Assembly: GCA_031761405.1 (NCBI GenBank)
Contig: JASEVX010000005.1
Coordinates: forward strand, 39,479,590 to 39,543,589
Origin: Serripes groenlandicus
Taxonomy: Eukaryota > Mollusca > Bivalvia > Cardiida > Cardiidae
Reading direction: 5' to 3'
Length of the DNA stretch: 64,000 bases
Part shown: piece after piece, positions 35,263 to 46,334 of the stretch
How the letters are laid out: each line of letters opens with the position of its first letter
Position numbering within the stretch: the first letter of the stretch is position 1
Program-made: the position numbers and the translations under genes
The notes under the pieces: model-generated
The model's input: only the letters and a program-made list of their open reading frames with translations
The model's database searches: none
Told to the model about the DNA's origin: nothing

Positions 35263-35384
35263 TAATTATGCCATTTTATGCAATGCTACACGTTAGCGAA
35301 TTTACACTTTTGAAATCAATTTGTTAAAAAGGGAGTATCGCTGCATGTTCGCTAGACATGTGTGTATGGAACGCCTCAACTATC

Positions 35385-35760
35385 TTATAATGACGATTAT
35401 TATTATACTGTGTGCACCCTTTATCATGTTATGTACATGCTTTATTATGTCATGTACATACTTTATTATGGCGTGTACATACTTTATTATATAATGTACA
35501 TACTTTATTATGGTACATACTTTATTATGGTATGTGCATTGCTTATTTTGTTTTTGTGCATTTCTTATTATTTTATATAGCTTGTCTATTATGCTAAGTG
35601 CACTCATATTTATGTTCTGTGAGGGTTTTATTGCCTTATGTGCATTCTCTGTTATGTTGTGTACGTTCTATATTCTGTTACGTAGATTCCTTATTCATTT
35701 ATGAAGGCACATACAATTTATTACATTGTGTAGGTTCTGTTTTTTTGTTTTGTGACAATA
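35385..35760 (+). repeat. degenerate ~22-bp minisatellite
   Basis: Repeated TACATACTTTATTATGG..GTG units, most regular at 35440-35530 and fading after. All frames through it show the same Cys/Tyr/Leu-rich pattern, so open frames here are not genes. Confidence 0.75.
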
Positions 35761-35764
35761 CGTG

Positions 35765-36285
35765 TGCGCTATGTGTTCGCTAGACCTCAGCCGACAAATA
35801 TACAGCGAATACCCAGCACGTGCTCCGCGGACGAGCAGCGCGCTCTGTGCGTGTCTCGCGTCCTTCTGGCGTGAACATTCATGCGTCGAGCTCCGCGCAC
35901 ATTTTTGTACACGCACACAACGGATGACAACGATGCAGAGCGTTGGTACAGCGCCCTCGACGAACAAGAAACTATTGAAGACGCACACTTAGCGAAAGAC
36001 AACGCACTGACTGAAATTGCTAATTGTTCAGTCCGTGGGCCGTGCGTAGTATATTTATAACTGGCGCATAACATAATGACAACTGAATCATGCAGTTCAT
36101 TCCTTTAATGAAATCCTTATTTATATCGCGATACATGCGTTTTGAAATGAAGGGGAATATCTTAATTAAGCGTTTCGACAGAATCATGGTTAAACCTCTG
36201 CAAACAGCCAAACACTGTTTGTGGTTTTTTTTAAATAGTTATACATAAATATATATAAGTCTTCGCGTTGTGATTTCTATATTTA
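35765..36285. other. intergenic, locally GC-rich
   Basis: 35800-35920 is GC-rich with GCGCGCTCTG and CTCCGCGCAC. Open frames on both strands overlap and look incidental. No family recognised. Confidence 0.35.
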
Positions 36286-36286
36286 A

Positions 36287-36658
36287 TTGATACATATTCA
36301 ATATGTACAACAAATGACATGTCTACGAAACGACGCCATATCACACGGTGAGACTTCCCTCAATCATTTTCAAACGACCCCCAAAATGCTACATCTCCAT
36401 CTCCTTCTAACATTCATCGAAAAACGCAGGCAATCTCTTTGGTTTTTAATTCACTGGTTGTTTCCAAGGTTACATCGTGACGTTATTGCTCAGGTATTGA
36501 TGATATGCCGTCCTTGGCATGTACAAAATGTACTTATTGGGGCACTGTATTACGTAATCAATAAAGCACTGCCAATACAACTGTACAGGAAACTCAATGA
36601 GGTCTATCATAACTATGAGTATGTTGAAACTGGTGAGGATCAAGTATTAAGCAATTAA
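36287..36658 (+). other. open frame of 123 codons, unrecognised
   Basis: A continuous frame with a Leu-, His- and Trp-rich middle (LLTFIEKRRQSLWFLIHW) and no domain I know. It has no splice partner or conserved motif and runs into a short tandem repeat, so it may be chance or a repeat remnant. I do not assign a product. Confidence 0.2.
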
Positions 36659-36760
36659 ACATTCAATAATCTCTTGTATTAAGCAATTAAACATTCAATA
36701 ATCTCTTGTATTAAGCAATTTAACATTCAATATTCTCTTGTATTAAGCAATCGCAGTGTC
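36647..36760 (+). repeat. ~34-bp tandem repeat, 3 copies
   Basis: GTATTAAGCAATTAAACATT then CAATAATCTCTT occurs at 36645, 36679 and 36713 with few changes, plus a partial copy. Confidence 0.85.
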
Positions 36761-36837
36761 AATAAACGAAATCCAAGCGACGTGACATAACTGTGTAACA
36801 CTCAATTAGTGTACATTTAAATGATGTCATGCCTTTC

Positions 36838-37050
36838 TAGACTTTCTCACACCAGTACTCCACACAACAGTCTTTCCAGGCAGCTGGTTACTTTTCCATA
36901 CATACTGTTAGTCCATTGATGGACGACGAATGACGCTTGTCACAGTGACTTTTGTCAAACGTCGGAAAGAATGTTGGCCGAGCTGGAGTTCGAACTCACA
37001 ACCCATGGATTGACGGCCCGCGTCGCTACCGACTAAGCTACCGGGGCTCG
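36838..37050 (-). mobile_element. tRNA-derived SINE, type 2
   Basis: Minus strand CCGAGCCCCGGTAGCTTAGT, GTGAGTTCGAACTCCAGCTC (B box), ATTCTTTCCGACGTTTGAC and CTGGTGTGAGAAAG at the far end. Tail shortened. Confidence 0.82.
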
Positions 37051-37133
37051 GACAGAGAAAAGCATTATAATGAAATACATGCATTTCACAAAAGTTACAC
37101 TGTGCTACATTTATTGCCTCATGTGAAAAACAA

Positions 37134-37378
37134 ATGAGCCGTTCCAGCAGAAAACCAACATTGTGGACTCTGTGTAACCATGCCGCGCAGGGCTTACCCG
37201 TACAGACACTTTTCGCCTCCTGTGGATTTTCTGTTTCAGGAATCATTACTCTGTACCTTTATTCCCCATGAGACGGAATGTGTCGGCCCGGACTAGCATG
37301 AGCGGACTGCGCATGCTGATTTGGGTCGACACATTACGCAGAGTCCATCACGTTAGTTTTCTCGTGGAACGGCTCATG
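37134..37378. mobile_element. GAGCCGTTCC-family MITE, full length
   Basis: ATGAGCCGTTCCAGCAGAAAAC to TTCTCGTGGAACGGCTCAT. The whole element is close to an imperfect palindrome around TTTCAGGAATCATTACTC. Confidence 0.88.
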
Positions 37379-37719
37379 TATTGATACCAATTTATGTCAA
37401 GGTTTGGCTCAGTTCAATAGGGCTTACTGTCCTGCAAAACTGTAGTTCATTGCACCTCAAACTCTTAATAACTACAATTTGTTTGGACAAAATAACCATA
37501 TGTGTATTCACATTATGAAGATCGTTTGCCCAAAAAAATATTCGATTCATTTGAAAGTGAACAGGTAGCTCAAGTAGTGTTGCTTCGGCGAACACCCGGA
37601 CTGATGAACACAACTTCAATACCCGTGTCGACTTCGGCGGAGGAGACAGCGAATGATATAACCTAAATAGTCACCGAGTTAAGCTGTTTTAATGATAATT
37701 AAAACCTACAATCTATCAG

Positions 37720-40700
37720 TTAGTTTCCACGAATAAATTGTTCTAATTTGCCCACCACGTCCAGTCTGTCAATCTCCGTTAGAAGGTTTATCAAGGTTAA
37801 TACACTCGGGTTCGTGCTTGAAGTCGTCCAGTCCTGAAGGAGAGCGTCACACGGATCACGTGGACTCCGGAATTTGAGTATATCCACATCTCGTTTGGTA
37901 CACCCGAGTTTGCCTGGAGGTAAGAACATATATATATATATATATATATATGAGGTATTCCACAAGAAAACCACATTGTGGACTCTGCGTAAAGTATCGA
38001 CCCGGATCAGCATACGCATGCCGCGCCGGCTAACCCGGACGGACACTTTTCGCCTTCTGTGGTTGTTCTGTTTCAGGAATCATTACTCTTTAACCTGTAC
38101 CCCCCTGAGAAGGAATGTGTCGGCTCGGATAAGCCTGCGCGGACAACCCAATGATTGTTGATTGATTGTTTAGTGGTAGATCACGGCGTTTCCAAGGGTA
38201 AGTTACCAGTACTACTGGTCCGTTTATCCTGACACATGCCAGTTAGTCGTAATGCTTATCCCGCAACCGTGAGCCCCAAGGAGGGCACCCATTACTACCA
38301 TTTTCATAGTATTTGGTATAAACCGGTCGGGGATCGAACCTGCGGCCCCCGCGGCCGATGCAGACGCCCTACTACTATGCAACCACCTTCAAAAATCAAA
38401 CGGCCGTTGTCTAGTAGGAGATGTCGTTTAAAGTATAATGTAAACATGGACATCAGCCATCACAATAGCTCACCAAGAGTACTTTGAGCTGACATGAGAT
38501 TAACCCTTTCCCTCATACGACAATTCTGCAGCAGACGACATTGAACATATTTTTTAAAAAAATAGAAAACCTTTTTAATTGAATGGATAACCTATGACTC
38601 CAAATGGAAAACATTGTGGCAAGAGGAGAATTATTTTTTTTAGCAATTTCTTCTTTTGTCACTATGTTTTCAAAAAGCCGTCTGATGCAGAGGCGTCATA
38701 AAGCATTTATATGAGGGAAAGGGTTAACATAGGCAATTGGCAAGCATCAACTGATAAATGCAGGTAGCATATTGCAACTAGTCATGTCCAACCTGGCATT
38801 CCGTAGGAATAATTTAAATAAATCTTTAGACATCAGCAAATAGTGAAACACTTTTCAATTGACTGCTAATACAGTGTCATGTGAGAAAGGCAAGAACATT
38901 ATCACGTCAGGAACTAAAGAAGATCACGAAGTTGGAAGGCACTACGATATAAACTAATTGATTGTAAATGAAAGAAGAAACGGTGGATAGAATATTGACC
39001 AGGCTACGATTAAAATCTTATTTATAACAATTTAGATCAGACTATAGTGATAACTCGAGCAAGCGATAACGTGAATAACTGGTTTAACTTAACCCTTTCC
39101 CTCATATAGACGCTTTCTGACGCCTTTGCAGCAGACGGGTTTTTGAAAACATAGTGACAAAAGAAGAAATTGCACAAAACGTGCAATTTCTCCTTTTGCC
39201 ACAATGTTTTCCATAGGTTATCCATTCAATTATAGAGATTTTTTTATTTTTTGACAAAAAACGTTCAAAGTCGTCTGCTGTAGAATTGTCGTATGAGGGA
39301 AAGGGTTAAGACCTGTTTGGTTTGGTTTAAGGTTTGGTTTGGCGTTGCTGAATAATGTGCAGTGTGGTAATTGTGTTATCTTTTCAAAATGTCTTCTAGT
39401 TCGGTTGAACTAAATAATGAGGCACGTGACTCCGAAAACCGACATCGGATATTTTAATTGTGCAATCTGTCTGATATAAGCCGTTCCACGAAACAAAATC
39501 AACATTAAATGTGTCTGCACAGATGATTTGGTTGATACGATTGTCCGCTGGCTGTAATATACAGGAGGACGGGTTACCCATTGTATGGATCATTCACCCC
39601 TTCGCACATGTAGACGCTATTACCCTATCCTGCGGCATATGACATGAAAACAATTGATGCAATATATCGCCGCGAGTAATTTGTTCACCTCCATTTTAAA
39701 ATACACTCTATATTCTAAAGTCGATGTTTTCGTCGTCATCAGCTGTATGTGGGAAGAATTTAATTATATAAATATATATATGAGCCGTTCCACGAGAAAA
39801 CCAACATTGTGGACTCTACGTAAAGTATCGATCCGGACCAGCCTAAGCATGCCGCGCAGGTTAATCCGGACAGACACGCTTCGCCTCCTGTGGATATTCT
39901 GTTTTAGGAATCATTTCTCTATACTTGAGACTGAATGTGTCAGTCCGGTTTAGCCTGCGCGGACTGCGGAGGCAGATCTATGTCGATACATTACACACGG
40001 ACCATGATGTTGGCTTTCTGGTGGAACGGCTTATATATATATATACCTGCCAGCTCTGTCCAGTCCTTGCCAAAAATATTTGGGAGGTTAAGATCGTCGC
40101 ACACGTCTGAGTACAGCCTAGGGGGCAGGTCGATCACACTCATGTTATACACGTGGTTATGCATACCTGCATCCACACGACCCGTGTTCGACGCTTGGTC
40201 TATCACAACCTGGAAACATGTGGAATCATAATCCTCTAATAATAAAACGCATCAGACGAGTTGGCATCATTTAACCCTTTCCCTCATACAGACGCTTTCT
40301 GACGCCTTGCAGCAGACGGCTTTTTGAAAACATAGTGGCAAAAGAAGAAATTGCACAAAACGTGCAATTTCTCCTTTTGCCATAATGTTTTCGACTTTTT
40401 GTCATAGGTTATCCATTGAATTATGGAGATTTTCCATTTTTTGACAAAATACGTTCAAAGTCGTCTGCTGCAGATTTGTCGTATGAGGGAAAGGGTTAAG
40501 GCTACACAGACGTAAAACTTGTGTGGGAATACAAATTGTTACATGTTTTGGTCAGATGATGTATTAACCATTTCCCTCATACGATAATTCTGCAGCAGAC
40601 GACTTTGAACATATTTTGTCAAAAAATAGAAAATCTCTATAATTGAATGGATAACCTATGACTAAAAGTGGAAAACATTGCGGCAAATGGAGAAATTGCT

Positions 40701-42889
40701 CGTTTTGAGCAATTTCTCCATTGGTCACTATGTTTTCAAAAAGCTGTCTGATGCAGAGGCGTCAGAAAGCGTATATATGAGTGAAAGGGTTAAGGTCTAT
40801 ATAACATATTTTAAAACATATTGATGAATGACGGTGGTGAGACAACATCCGTATACACATGCTCAGCCGAGTCCACACTGTACCCCGCAGACGCACCAAG
40901 ACTCCAAATCGCGAGAAAGCGAGTGACCGACTAAAGTAGTTATAGTTTAACCATTTCCCACATACAATAAATCCGCAGCGGACGACTTTCAAAACATCTA
41001 GGCAAAAACATGAACAATCTCAACAAATGATAGTTTTACTTTAAGATAGAGTTGTAAACATTGTGACAGAAGGACAAATTGCTCGCTTTGAGCAATTTCT
41101 TCTTTTGCCACAATGTTTTCAAATAACGTCTGCTGCAGAGGCGTCAGAAAGCGTCTACATGTGGTAAAGGATATTATACATGAGTACAGGGTGCCACAAT
41201 GTTTTCAAAGTCGTCTTCTACAATTGTGTTGTAAGTAGGAAATGATAAAGTCAGAGAAATACATATTTTAATGACACGAAGACTTTTAACCAATCTACGG
41301 AATGTTATTCACTTTTTGTCTAATCCAATAATCGAACCCATGATCTCTTACTTGAGTTACCGTGTCTTAGATATTTTAAGATACATCAGAACTCAGTACC
41401 AAGATCACAACATACTATGATCTAATGTATGATACCAAAACAAAATCTAACATGACCATCAGTCAGGATTTGCGATCAGCGAAGATCCAGAGCAGCCTGC
41501 ACATCCGCTCAGTGTTATCAAGATCTCACAAGTTCGACATATTTGAGTTCACAGTTACTGGTAGCCATTGGTGGACGATTTCGAGTGTACATGTACTGTA
41601 AAACATTTTGAATTCTGGATGTCAAAAATTTCGCGTGTCTTGGCCAAAATAAGCACTTTTTTTAAATTCACTTATTCATGAATTTGCAACATCGGCTTCG
41701 TGAATTTAATAGCATAATTAACCAGAAAAGCTACGCATACGGCTTAGCGTGAAAAGCTCTACTAAAATGCGTAAGGTGTTCGTACAAAGTTGTCAACGAC
41801 ACCCAAGGTCAAATGCGGTCTACCGGTTACAAATCGGTTAAGACCGTTAATGTATAATTATAGCGAAGTAACATGTGGCAACATGTACGATATGATATAT
41901 CTCGTTTCAGATTAGGGAACACGGTCATGTTACCCTTCGTTGAAAATAGATAAAAATAGATAAAAATAGATAAAAATATCAACATTGCTTTTATTGTATT
42001 AATCGGCTTAGTAGCATATTTTCGAATTTCTCAAGATTCCCGACATTTATTCGCCACGACTATGAATTTGCGAATATAAGCAAAAATTAATTTGACACGA
42101 AAAAGCCCTGTTTACCAGTATATAGTGTGACCGTAATTGGACTTAATATCAAAAGGTCCGTTTTCATTTGCCATGGCTCAATTTCTTTTCAAAATAAAAA
42201 AAACGTTGAATATGAAATCCTGTATACCTGTCCATATCGAAAATGCACTGGCCTGCCTTTACACCAGTATTTTTTGTTATCAGGAATCCGTAGACGCCTT
42301 GGTTCCCCTGCATTACAATCCTGTAACTTGATACTCTCAAACAGTGGTAAAATGTGGTGTTCCTGAAAGGGATGATAATGTGAGTGTAGATAAAAACAGG
42401 AGGAAGCATCCATTTGTCGGATAAGGTACACGTTCTAACAAGTTTAAATAAATAATATGGAAACAGCGTATATATCTTGATCGGACTGTGCAGATACATA
42501 GGCTGATCTGAATCTGCACTTTTCACAAAAGACTTGTACTCAAAATATAGTGTTTGGTTTTCAATTAAGGATTTCTGAATATAAAATAAAGCCACCATTA
42601 TCTAAACAGACGCTCTCTGCCATTGGGTTTGGTAAAATTTCAAAATGACACGTGCTGTAGAAAAACCAGCCTCAGCATATTAGCGAAAAGAGGAGACAAA
42701 CATCAGCCCACGCATTCATGCTAACTGATCCAATTCAACATTGTGACCAGAAGTTTCTTGAATGTCTTTAAGAGAAATTGGCGAACAGGTCATTAACAGA
42801 ACGCACGGACGTACCAGGTGTTTATAGACCTTCATTGATCGCAAATGCCCTAAGGTGGTTTGCCTGAAACTCCGCCCATTAATTTCGAT
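37720..42889 (-). CDS. Roco-family protein, four C-terminal exons ending in a Death domain
   Basis: Minus-strand exons at 42815-42889, 42228-42362, 40047-40209 and 37720-37913 (stop TAA at 37720-37722). Phases fit exactly: 0 from the large exon, 0, 0, then 1. The large exon plus these gives a predicted 1081 residues. Exon 42815-42889 uses the second AG of CAGAG; the first would bring a stop, so this boundary is the weakest. Exon 42228-42362 is 45 codons with Cys and Trp (LQDCNAGEP, KYWCKGRP). The last two exons join inside a six-helix Death domain: LPPRLYSDVCDDLN, GKDWTELAG-KLGCTKRD, DPCDALLQDW and LLTEIDRLDVVGKLEQFI. Death domains recruit apoptosis or NF-kB partners; in DAPK1 one also follows Roc-COR at the C terminus. 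An alternative is that the Death exons belong to a separate gene. Unbroken phase, order and strand argue for one gene. Introns hold several MITEs. Confidence 0.72.
37929..37952. repeat. (TA)n microsatellite
   Basis: About 12 TA units just upstream of the Death-domain acceptor (minus strand) and abutting a GAGCCGTTCC-type MITE. Confidence 0.9.
37952..38150. mobile_element. GAGCCGTTCC-family MITE cut short at a SINE
   Basis: GAGGTATTCCACAAGAAAAC to AAGCCTGCGCGGACAACC. The remaining ~60 bases of the family are missing where the SINE tail begins. Confidence 0.8.
38157..38396 (-). mobile_element. tRNA-derived SINE, type 1
   Basis: Minus strand from GGTGGTTGCATAGTAGTAGG, GGTTCGATCCCCGACCGG (B box), TTACGACTAACTGGCATGTG and CAGTAGTACTGGTAACTTAC to the (CAAT)n tail. 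It lies in the last intron of the Roco/Death gene. Confidence 0.85.
38500..38727 (+). mobile_element. TTAA-type hairpin MITE
   Basis: TTAACCCTTTCCCTCATACG to GAGGGAAAGGGTTAA. The left hairpin arm is damaged (GGAGAATTATTTTTTTTAGC). Confidence 0.88.
38728..39085. other. intron sequence of the Roco/Death gene, no feature
   Basis: Unique-looking AT-rich sequence between two MITEs. Confidence 0.4.
39089..39309 (-). mobile_element. TTAA-type hairpin MITE, reverse orientation
   Basis: TTAACCCTTTCCCTCATATAG to GAGGGAAAGGGTTAA with GACGC..TTTGCAGCAGACGG first: the reverse complement of the 38500 copy. Confidence 0.88.
39340..39480. repeat. second copy of the 14090-14290 repeat
   Basis: GTTATCTTTTCAAAATGTC, TCGGTTGAACTAAATAATGA and CCGACATCGGATATTTTA; about 40 internal bases are missing compared with the first copy. 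Confidence 0.6.
39781..40033. mobile_element. GAGCCGTTCC-family MITE, full length
   Basis: GAGCCGTTCCACGAGAAAAC to TTCTGGTGGAACGGCTT, flanked by TATATATATA on both sides. Its right end lies 14 bp from the end of a Death-domain exon (40047), so it lies just inside the intron donor. Confidence 0.88.
40271..40499 (-). mobile_element. TTAA-type hairpin MITE, reverse orientation
   Basis: TTTAACCCTTTCCCTCATAC to GAGGGAAAGGGTTAA; full length, hairpin intact (AATTGCACAAAACGTGCAAT). Confidence 0.9.
40564..40793 (+). mobile_element. TTAA-type hairpin MITE
   Basis: TTAACCATTTCCCTCATACG to GAGTGAAAGGGTTAA; hairpin GAGAAATTGCTCGTTTTGAG. It lies 64 bp from an oppositely oriented copy. Confidence 0.9.
40947..41171 (+). 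mobile_element. TTAA-type hairpin MITE
   Basis: TTTAACCATTTCCCACATAC, ATCCGCAGCGGACGACTTTC, hairpin AATTGCTCGCTTTGAGCAAT, and CTGCTGCAGAGGCGTCAG. The right tip has decayed to GTGGTAAAGGATA. Confidence 0.82.
41200..42120. other. intron sequence of the Roco/Death gene, old repeats
   Basis: 41945-41985 is a GATAAAAATA microsatellite (4 units). 41590-41720 and 42000-42110 look like pieces of an AT-rich repeat with ATGAATTTGCAA/TTGCGAATAT. No further exon supported. Confidence 0.45.
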
Positions 42890-42915
42890 CTCTGAAACAA
42901 TAACAAATTTAATTA

Positions 42916-43396
42916 GGAATTTGATTTTACTTTGTAATGATTTTTCGGCGAGTTATCCAATGTTTGTATTTCAGATGCGACATAAATCTGATTATGAAGG
43001 CAAACTGAGTGTATGTATAATTCAATTGACTTGCAATAACTCGAAGTCGAAAGGACGCCAACATTTTTCGAGATATCGATTTTTTTCGAATGATCCATAC
43101 ATTAATGCATATTTCCATTAAGCATTGTCTCAGCTAGGTAATTAATTCAAATTTAAGTATATATTATGAAAAAGCAATTGAGTGATAACATCTTATCAAG
43201 ATAACGGAGCAGCATCATTTCGGAATGCTTGTACGAGCAATCAGAAAGCTACTTCGCTTTTTTTCAAAAGACAGATCCGTTCCAGGAAATGGTTCGAGTT
43301 AAACGATATATTCAAAACTTCACATGATCCGAGGTCCAGATAAGGAGGGATATTCAGTTTTTTTCCACAATTACTTTCATATTATTAAAGCGAACA
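42916..43396. other. first intron of the Roco/Death gene, no exon supported
   Basis: A plus-strand TTTCAG|ATGCG..GAGT|GTATGT pattern at about 42972-43012 mimics a tiny exon but is on the wrong strand for the gene. AT-rich otherwise. Confidence 0.4.
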
Positions 43397-43461
43397 CTAT
43401 GTTGTGGGTACTCAAAAGAATCGTCTCACTGAGACGATTCTTTTGAGTACCCACAACATAG
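43397..43461. repeat. perfect 32-bp inverted repeat with a 1-base loop
   Basis: Arm 43397-43428 (CTATGTTGTGGGTACTCAAA onward) and arm 43430-43461 are exact reverse complements around one C. It lies in the first intron of the Roco/Death gene, about 120 bp past the donor. Related imperfect copies are near 732, 2925 and 34885. Probably a foldback MITE; no other role is shown. Confidence 0.95.
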
Positions 43462-43580
43462 GGTTAGAGGATCAAACAAGGATTATAAAACAAGCAAAAC
43501 GCCCCTTATCTAGAGCTCTGCATATGTTCGAGTTTTCGATAGACCACCGCATATGGGAGTGAGCTTGAGAGATAACTTAC

Positions 43581-46259
43581 CCCCTGTTGACAATAGTCAT
43601 GTTCGTCTTTAAAAGGACACATCACACCAATCCTGTATCGACATGTTCTAAAATCTCGCACAACGATATCATTGACCTTCTGGCAAACCGCTCGTACGAA
43701 CTTCATACAGCCTTGCTGGTCTGCCCCTCGAATCACAAGCTTCAGTAACTGTTGACTGGGTAATGCACCAGTGCACTTGTTGAGTAGCTCGAGTTTGTAG
43801 CTATGACTATTGCTTTGGACAAACAACGCTTTCGACGTACTCACGTTAATATGATAATTCCCAGTTGGCCCCACTTCAATGTTGCTTTCGGAGGCACACT
43901 GACACACCAATCTTGAAAATATAAACTTCGGTACGACTGGTCCGAAGTCGAAGTATATTATACTATCGGTGTCACTATCCTCCCAGTAGTTCTGGGGATA
44001 CGGTAAGGTGTCCTTTAGTAACGGTACGAGAAGATAGCATTCCTCCCCTGTAACATCTCTCCCGTCAGGTCCAAGATCTAGCTTACACACCAAGTCTAAC
44101 GACTGCAGCATAGATATAAGGGCATGCGTGTCCACTTCCTCACTCACATGGCCATTTGCCTGTATGATGTGGTGCAGTAATCGTTTGGTACAGATGCCAA
44201 GATCTGCAACCGTGTTCCAGTCCACCAGGAACTCGGCTTTTCTGTCATACCTTGGTGCAACTCGGACTAGACTAGTCATGATTTTAACTAGGGCTTTCGG
44301 GTCCATTACCACTAGCTGGTTTTGATTATTATCATAAGCGTTGTGTATTATTTCTCCACAACTTTGGAAATAATTCAGTAATTCTTCTAGTTCTCCTGGT
44401 TGTGTTAGCGAACACTCATTTCTGTCACAAAGGATTTGTATATTGGCCAAGGTTTCTATAAGTTTACCTCTATCTCTGCAATCGTTTATTACTCGATAGA
44501 AATAAAAGTATTTGATTGGGTATTTAAGTTCCATTGCTTCCTCTGCTATCCGAAAGAGTTCTTTTCTCAGGTTGCAATGATCTCTATCACTTTCATGTCT
44601 TAGTGAATTCTCAACGGGGAATATCGGTTTGCCAGTAAGGGTGTTCCATACCACTATATTGTAAAATTGCCGAGGTAGAGCTGTTGTAAGTTTGTCGGAA
44701 AGTTCTTCGATGTCTTCGGCAGATAGACGTGCATCATCCCGATGCGTTCCAATTATAAATGCCCTTACATTTGGATATCGTCCATGAACCATGATAGCTT
44801 GTAGCCAGTACATGACCTCTGTGAATGATGAGTTAAAATTCCGCTTGGCATCCAAGAAGTTAAATACTATAAGGTAAACACAGTGTCCCATCATGTATAT
44901 GTGATGTACTGAATGGTACAATGGATGACCGGCAAAGTCGCGGATCACGAATTTCAGACTGACTTTGGTGGTTGAATTCAACACTTTCGTGGCATTTTTA
45001 AAGGCAGGTTTCGGTGCTGCTGCTACTCGTCCTTCTAAAAATGCGTGGCAAAGTTCCACAAAGGCTACAAAGAGTATCCCTCCAATTCCATGTAACAACC
45101 AGGATTGACTGAGTCTCCATTCAAAGAACTGACAGAAAAATATACCCGGAAAAATTCCAAACGTGTAACAAATAAATCGTCTATTCCTTCTTCCCTCTGC
45201 CACAAGCTTCAACAAAGGATTCACAAATTTAACATACGCGTCAAAACCAAACTTGATAAAAATCGCATGGGAAAACCCGCAACCAAGACCACTGATGATC
45301 GTGAAAGCGAAAGTATCGGGAATAATGTTAGCTATGACCAGAACAACGATCACGACTGAAGCAAGTAGTTTAGGATGTCGAACAGACCATATACCAATTA
45401 GAACAGATATTGCAAATGTATGGAAATGTGCTTCCAGAAAGATGCTGTGTTTGAGTAAATCTGGTTCCCACGGTGGTGTCATTAAACACATCACAAAACA
45501 TATTCCCATGGCCGCAGAAAGACCCATACTGAACGCCATGACAGCGTGGATGACAGCATAGTAACCGAAGGCATATATTGTCGTCATGGTTATGCACGTG
45601 TTTATTGCCAAGTTTGTGAACATTTTATACGTTCTCCATCTTATCAGAGAGTCTGCATAAACGACGAGACAGAGAACTCCAACAGCCATACCAAATCCAT
45701 CTCTCAGCGAATCGAACAGTACAAATCCAGAAACTGCAAAACTGGCCGCGAGCATCACTGGAAACCAAGGCAGTGATGCTGTCCATGACGTTTCTGCCAT
45801 TGTAAAATAAAGGAGCATCATGAAATATGTCAGAATTAATGCTTTTATGAACGATTTTACTTCGGATTTGTAATTTTCGCCCTTCAGACGTTTGACAAGG
45901 CGTTCCCGTACATGTTTTCCGACAATCAAATCACATTCATCAGCGTTTGCTTTTCTCAGATCAACTTTCGACCATGGCTTTTCTTCATTTAGTGTTCCTC
46001 CGAGGGTATCCACTAGCTCGTGATCGATACCTACAGTGCTTATTTCGTGCTCGTTAAAATCGTCACCAACAAGCAAACGTAGTAAACTGGTTTTCCCTTG
46101 ACAAACTTTTCCTACAATATTCATTACCATTCGATATGACTTGTCTCTGTCAAGCTCTATAGCTTGCGCATGCGCATGCTTGCCTTCCGGTCCATAGAGG
46201 AATGCCATTCCAGGCGTTAATTTTAGGCTGTAAAGGGCCTGTCCGTCCGATTTGTTCAT
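43581..46259 (-). CDS. Roco-family protein, large exon: Roc GTPase interrupted by membrane segments, then COR
   Basis: An 893-codon exon from ATG at 46259 to a strong donor (GGGG|GTAAGT) at 43581. An in-frame TAG lies just upstream of the ATG. GTPase motifs: G1/P-loop GKVCQGKTSL (50-59), G2-like STVGID (75-80), G3 DFAGH (441-445) and G4-like THRDD (505-509). Between G2 and G3, residues about 138-405 form roughly 8-10 hydrophobic membrane-type helices. A Roc domain normally has only tens of residues there. After G4 comes a COR-type region with a winged-helix-like stretch (about 600-750, including VVMDPKALVKIMTSLV). Roc-COR proteins are GTP-controlled dimeric signalling scaffolds (LRRK, DAPK1, MFHAS1). 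No LRR, ankyrin or kinase precedes it. The frame is open over the whole length, so the insertion is coding and not a decayed transposon. The exon continues into four small exons that end in a Death domain. Confidence 0.85.
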
Positions 46260-46334
46260 TGTTGGGTCTGCCTCCTATGTCACCGGTCTGAAATTTATCG
46301 GAGAAACAATGTGTTTAATCTTTCCAACATGCAT

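Noticed and set aside
35362..35783. several Cys/Tyr/Leu-rich open frames on both strands
   Set aside because: All reflect a ~22-bp minisatellite; similar patterns in every frame.
42972..43012. tiny plus-strand exon TTTCAG|ATGCG..GAGT|GTATGT
   Set aside because: No partner exons on the plus strand and it lies in the intron of a minus-strand gene.
44128..45776. plus-strand open frames inside the Roco exon
   Set aside because: Antisense shadows of a long minus-strand exon with clear GTPase motifs.
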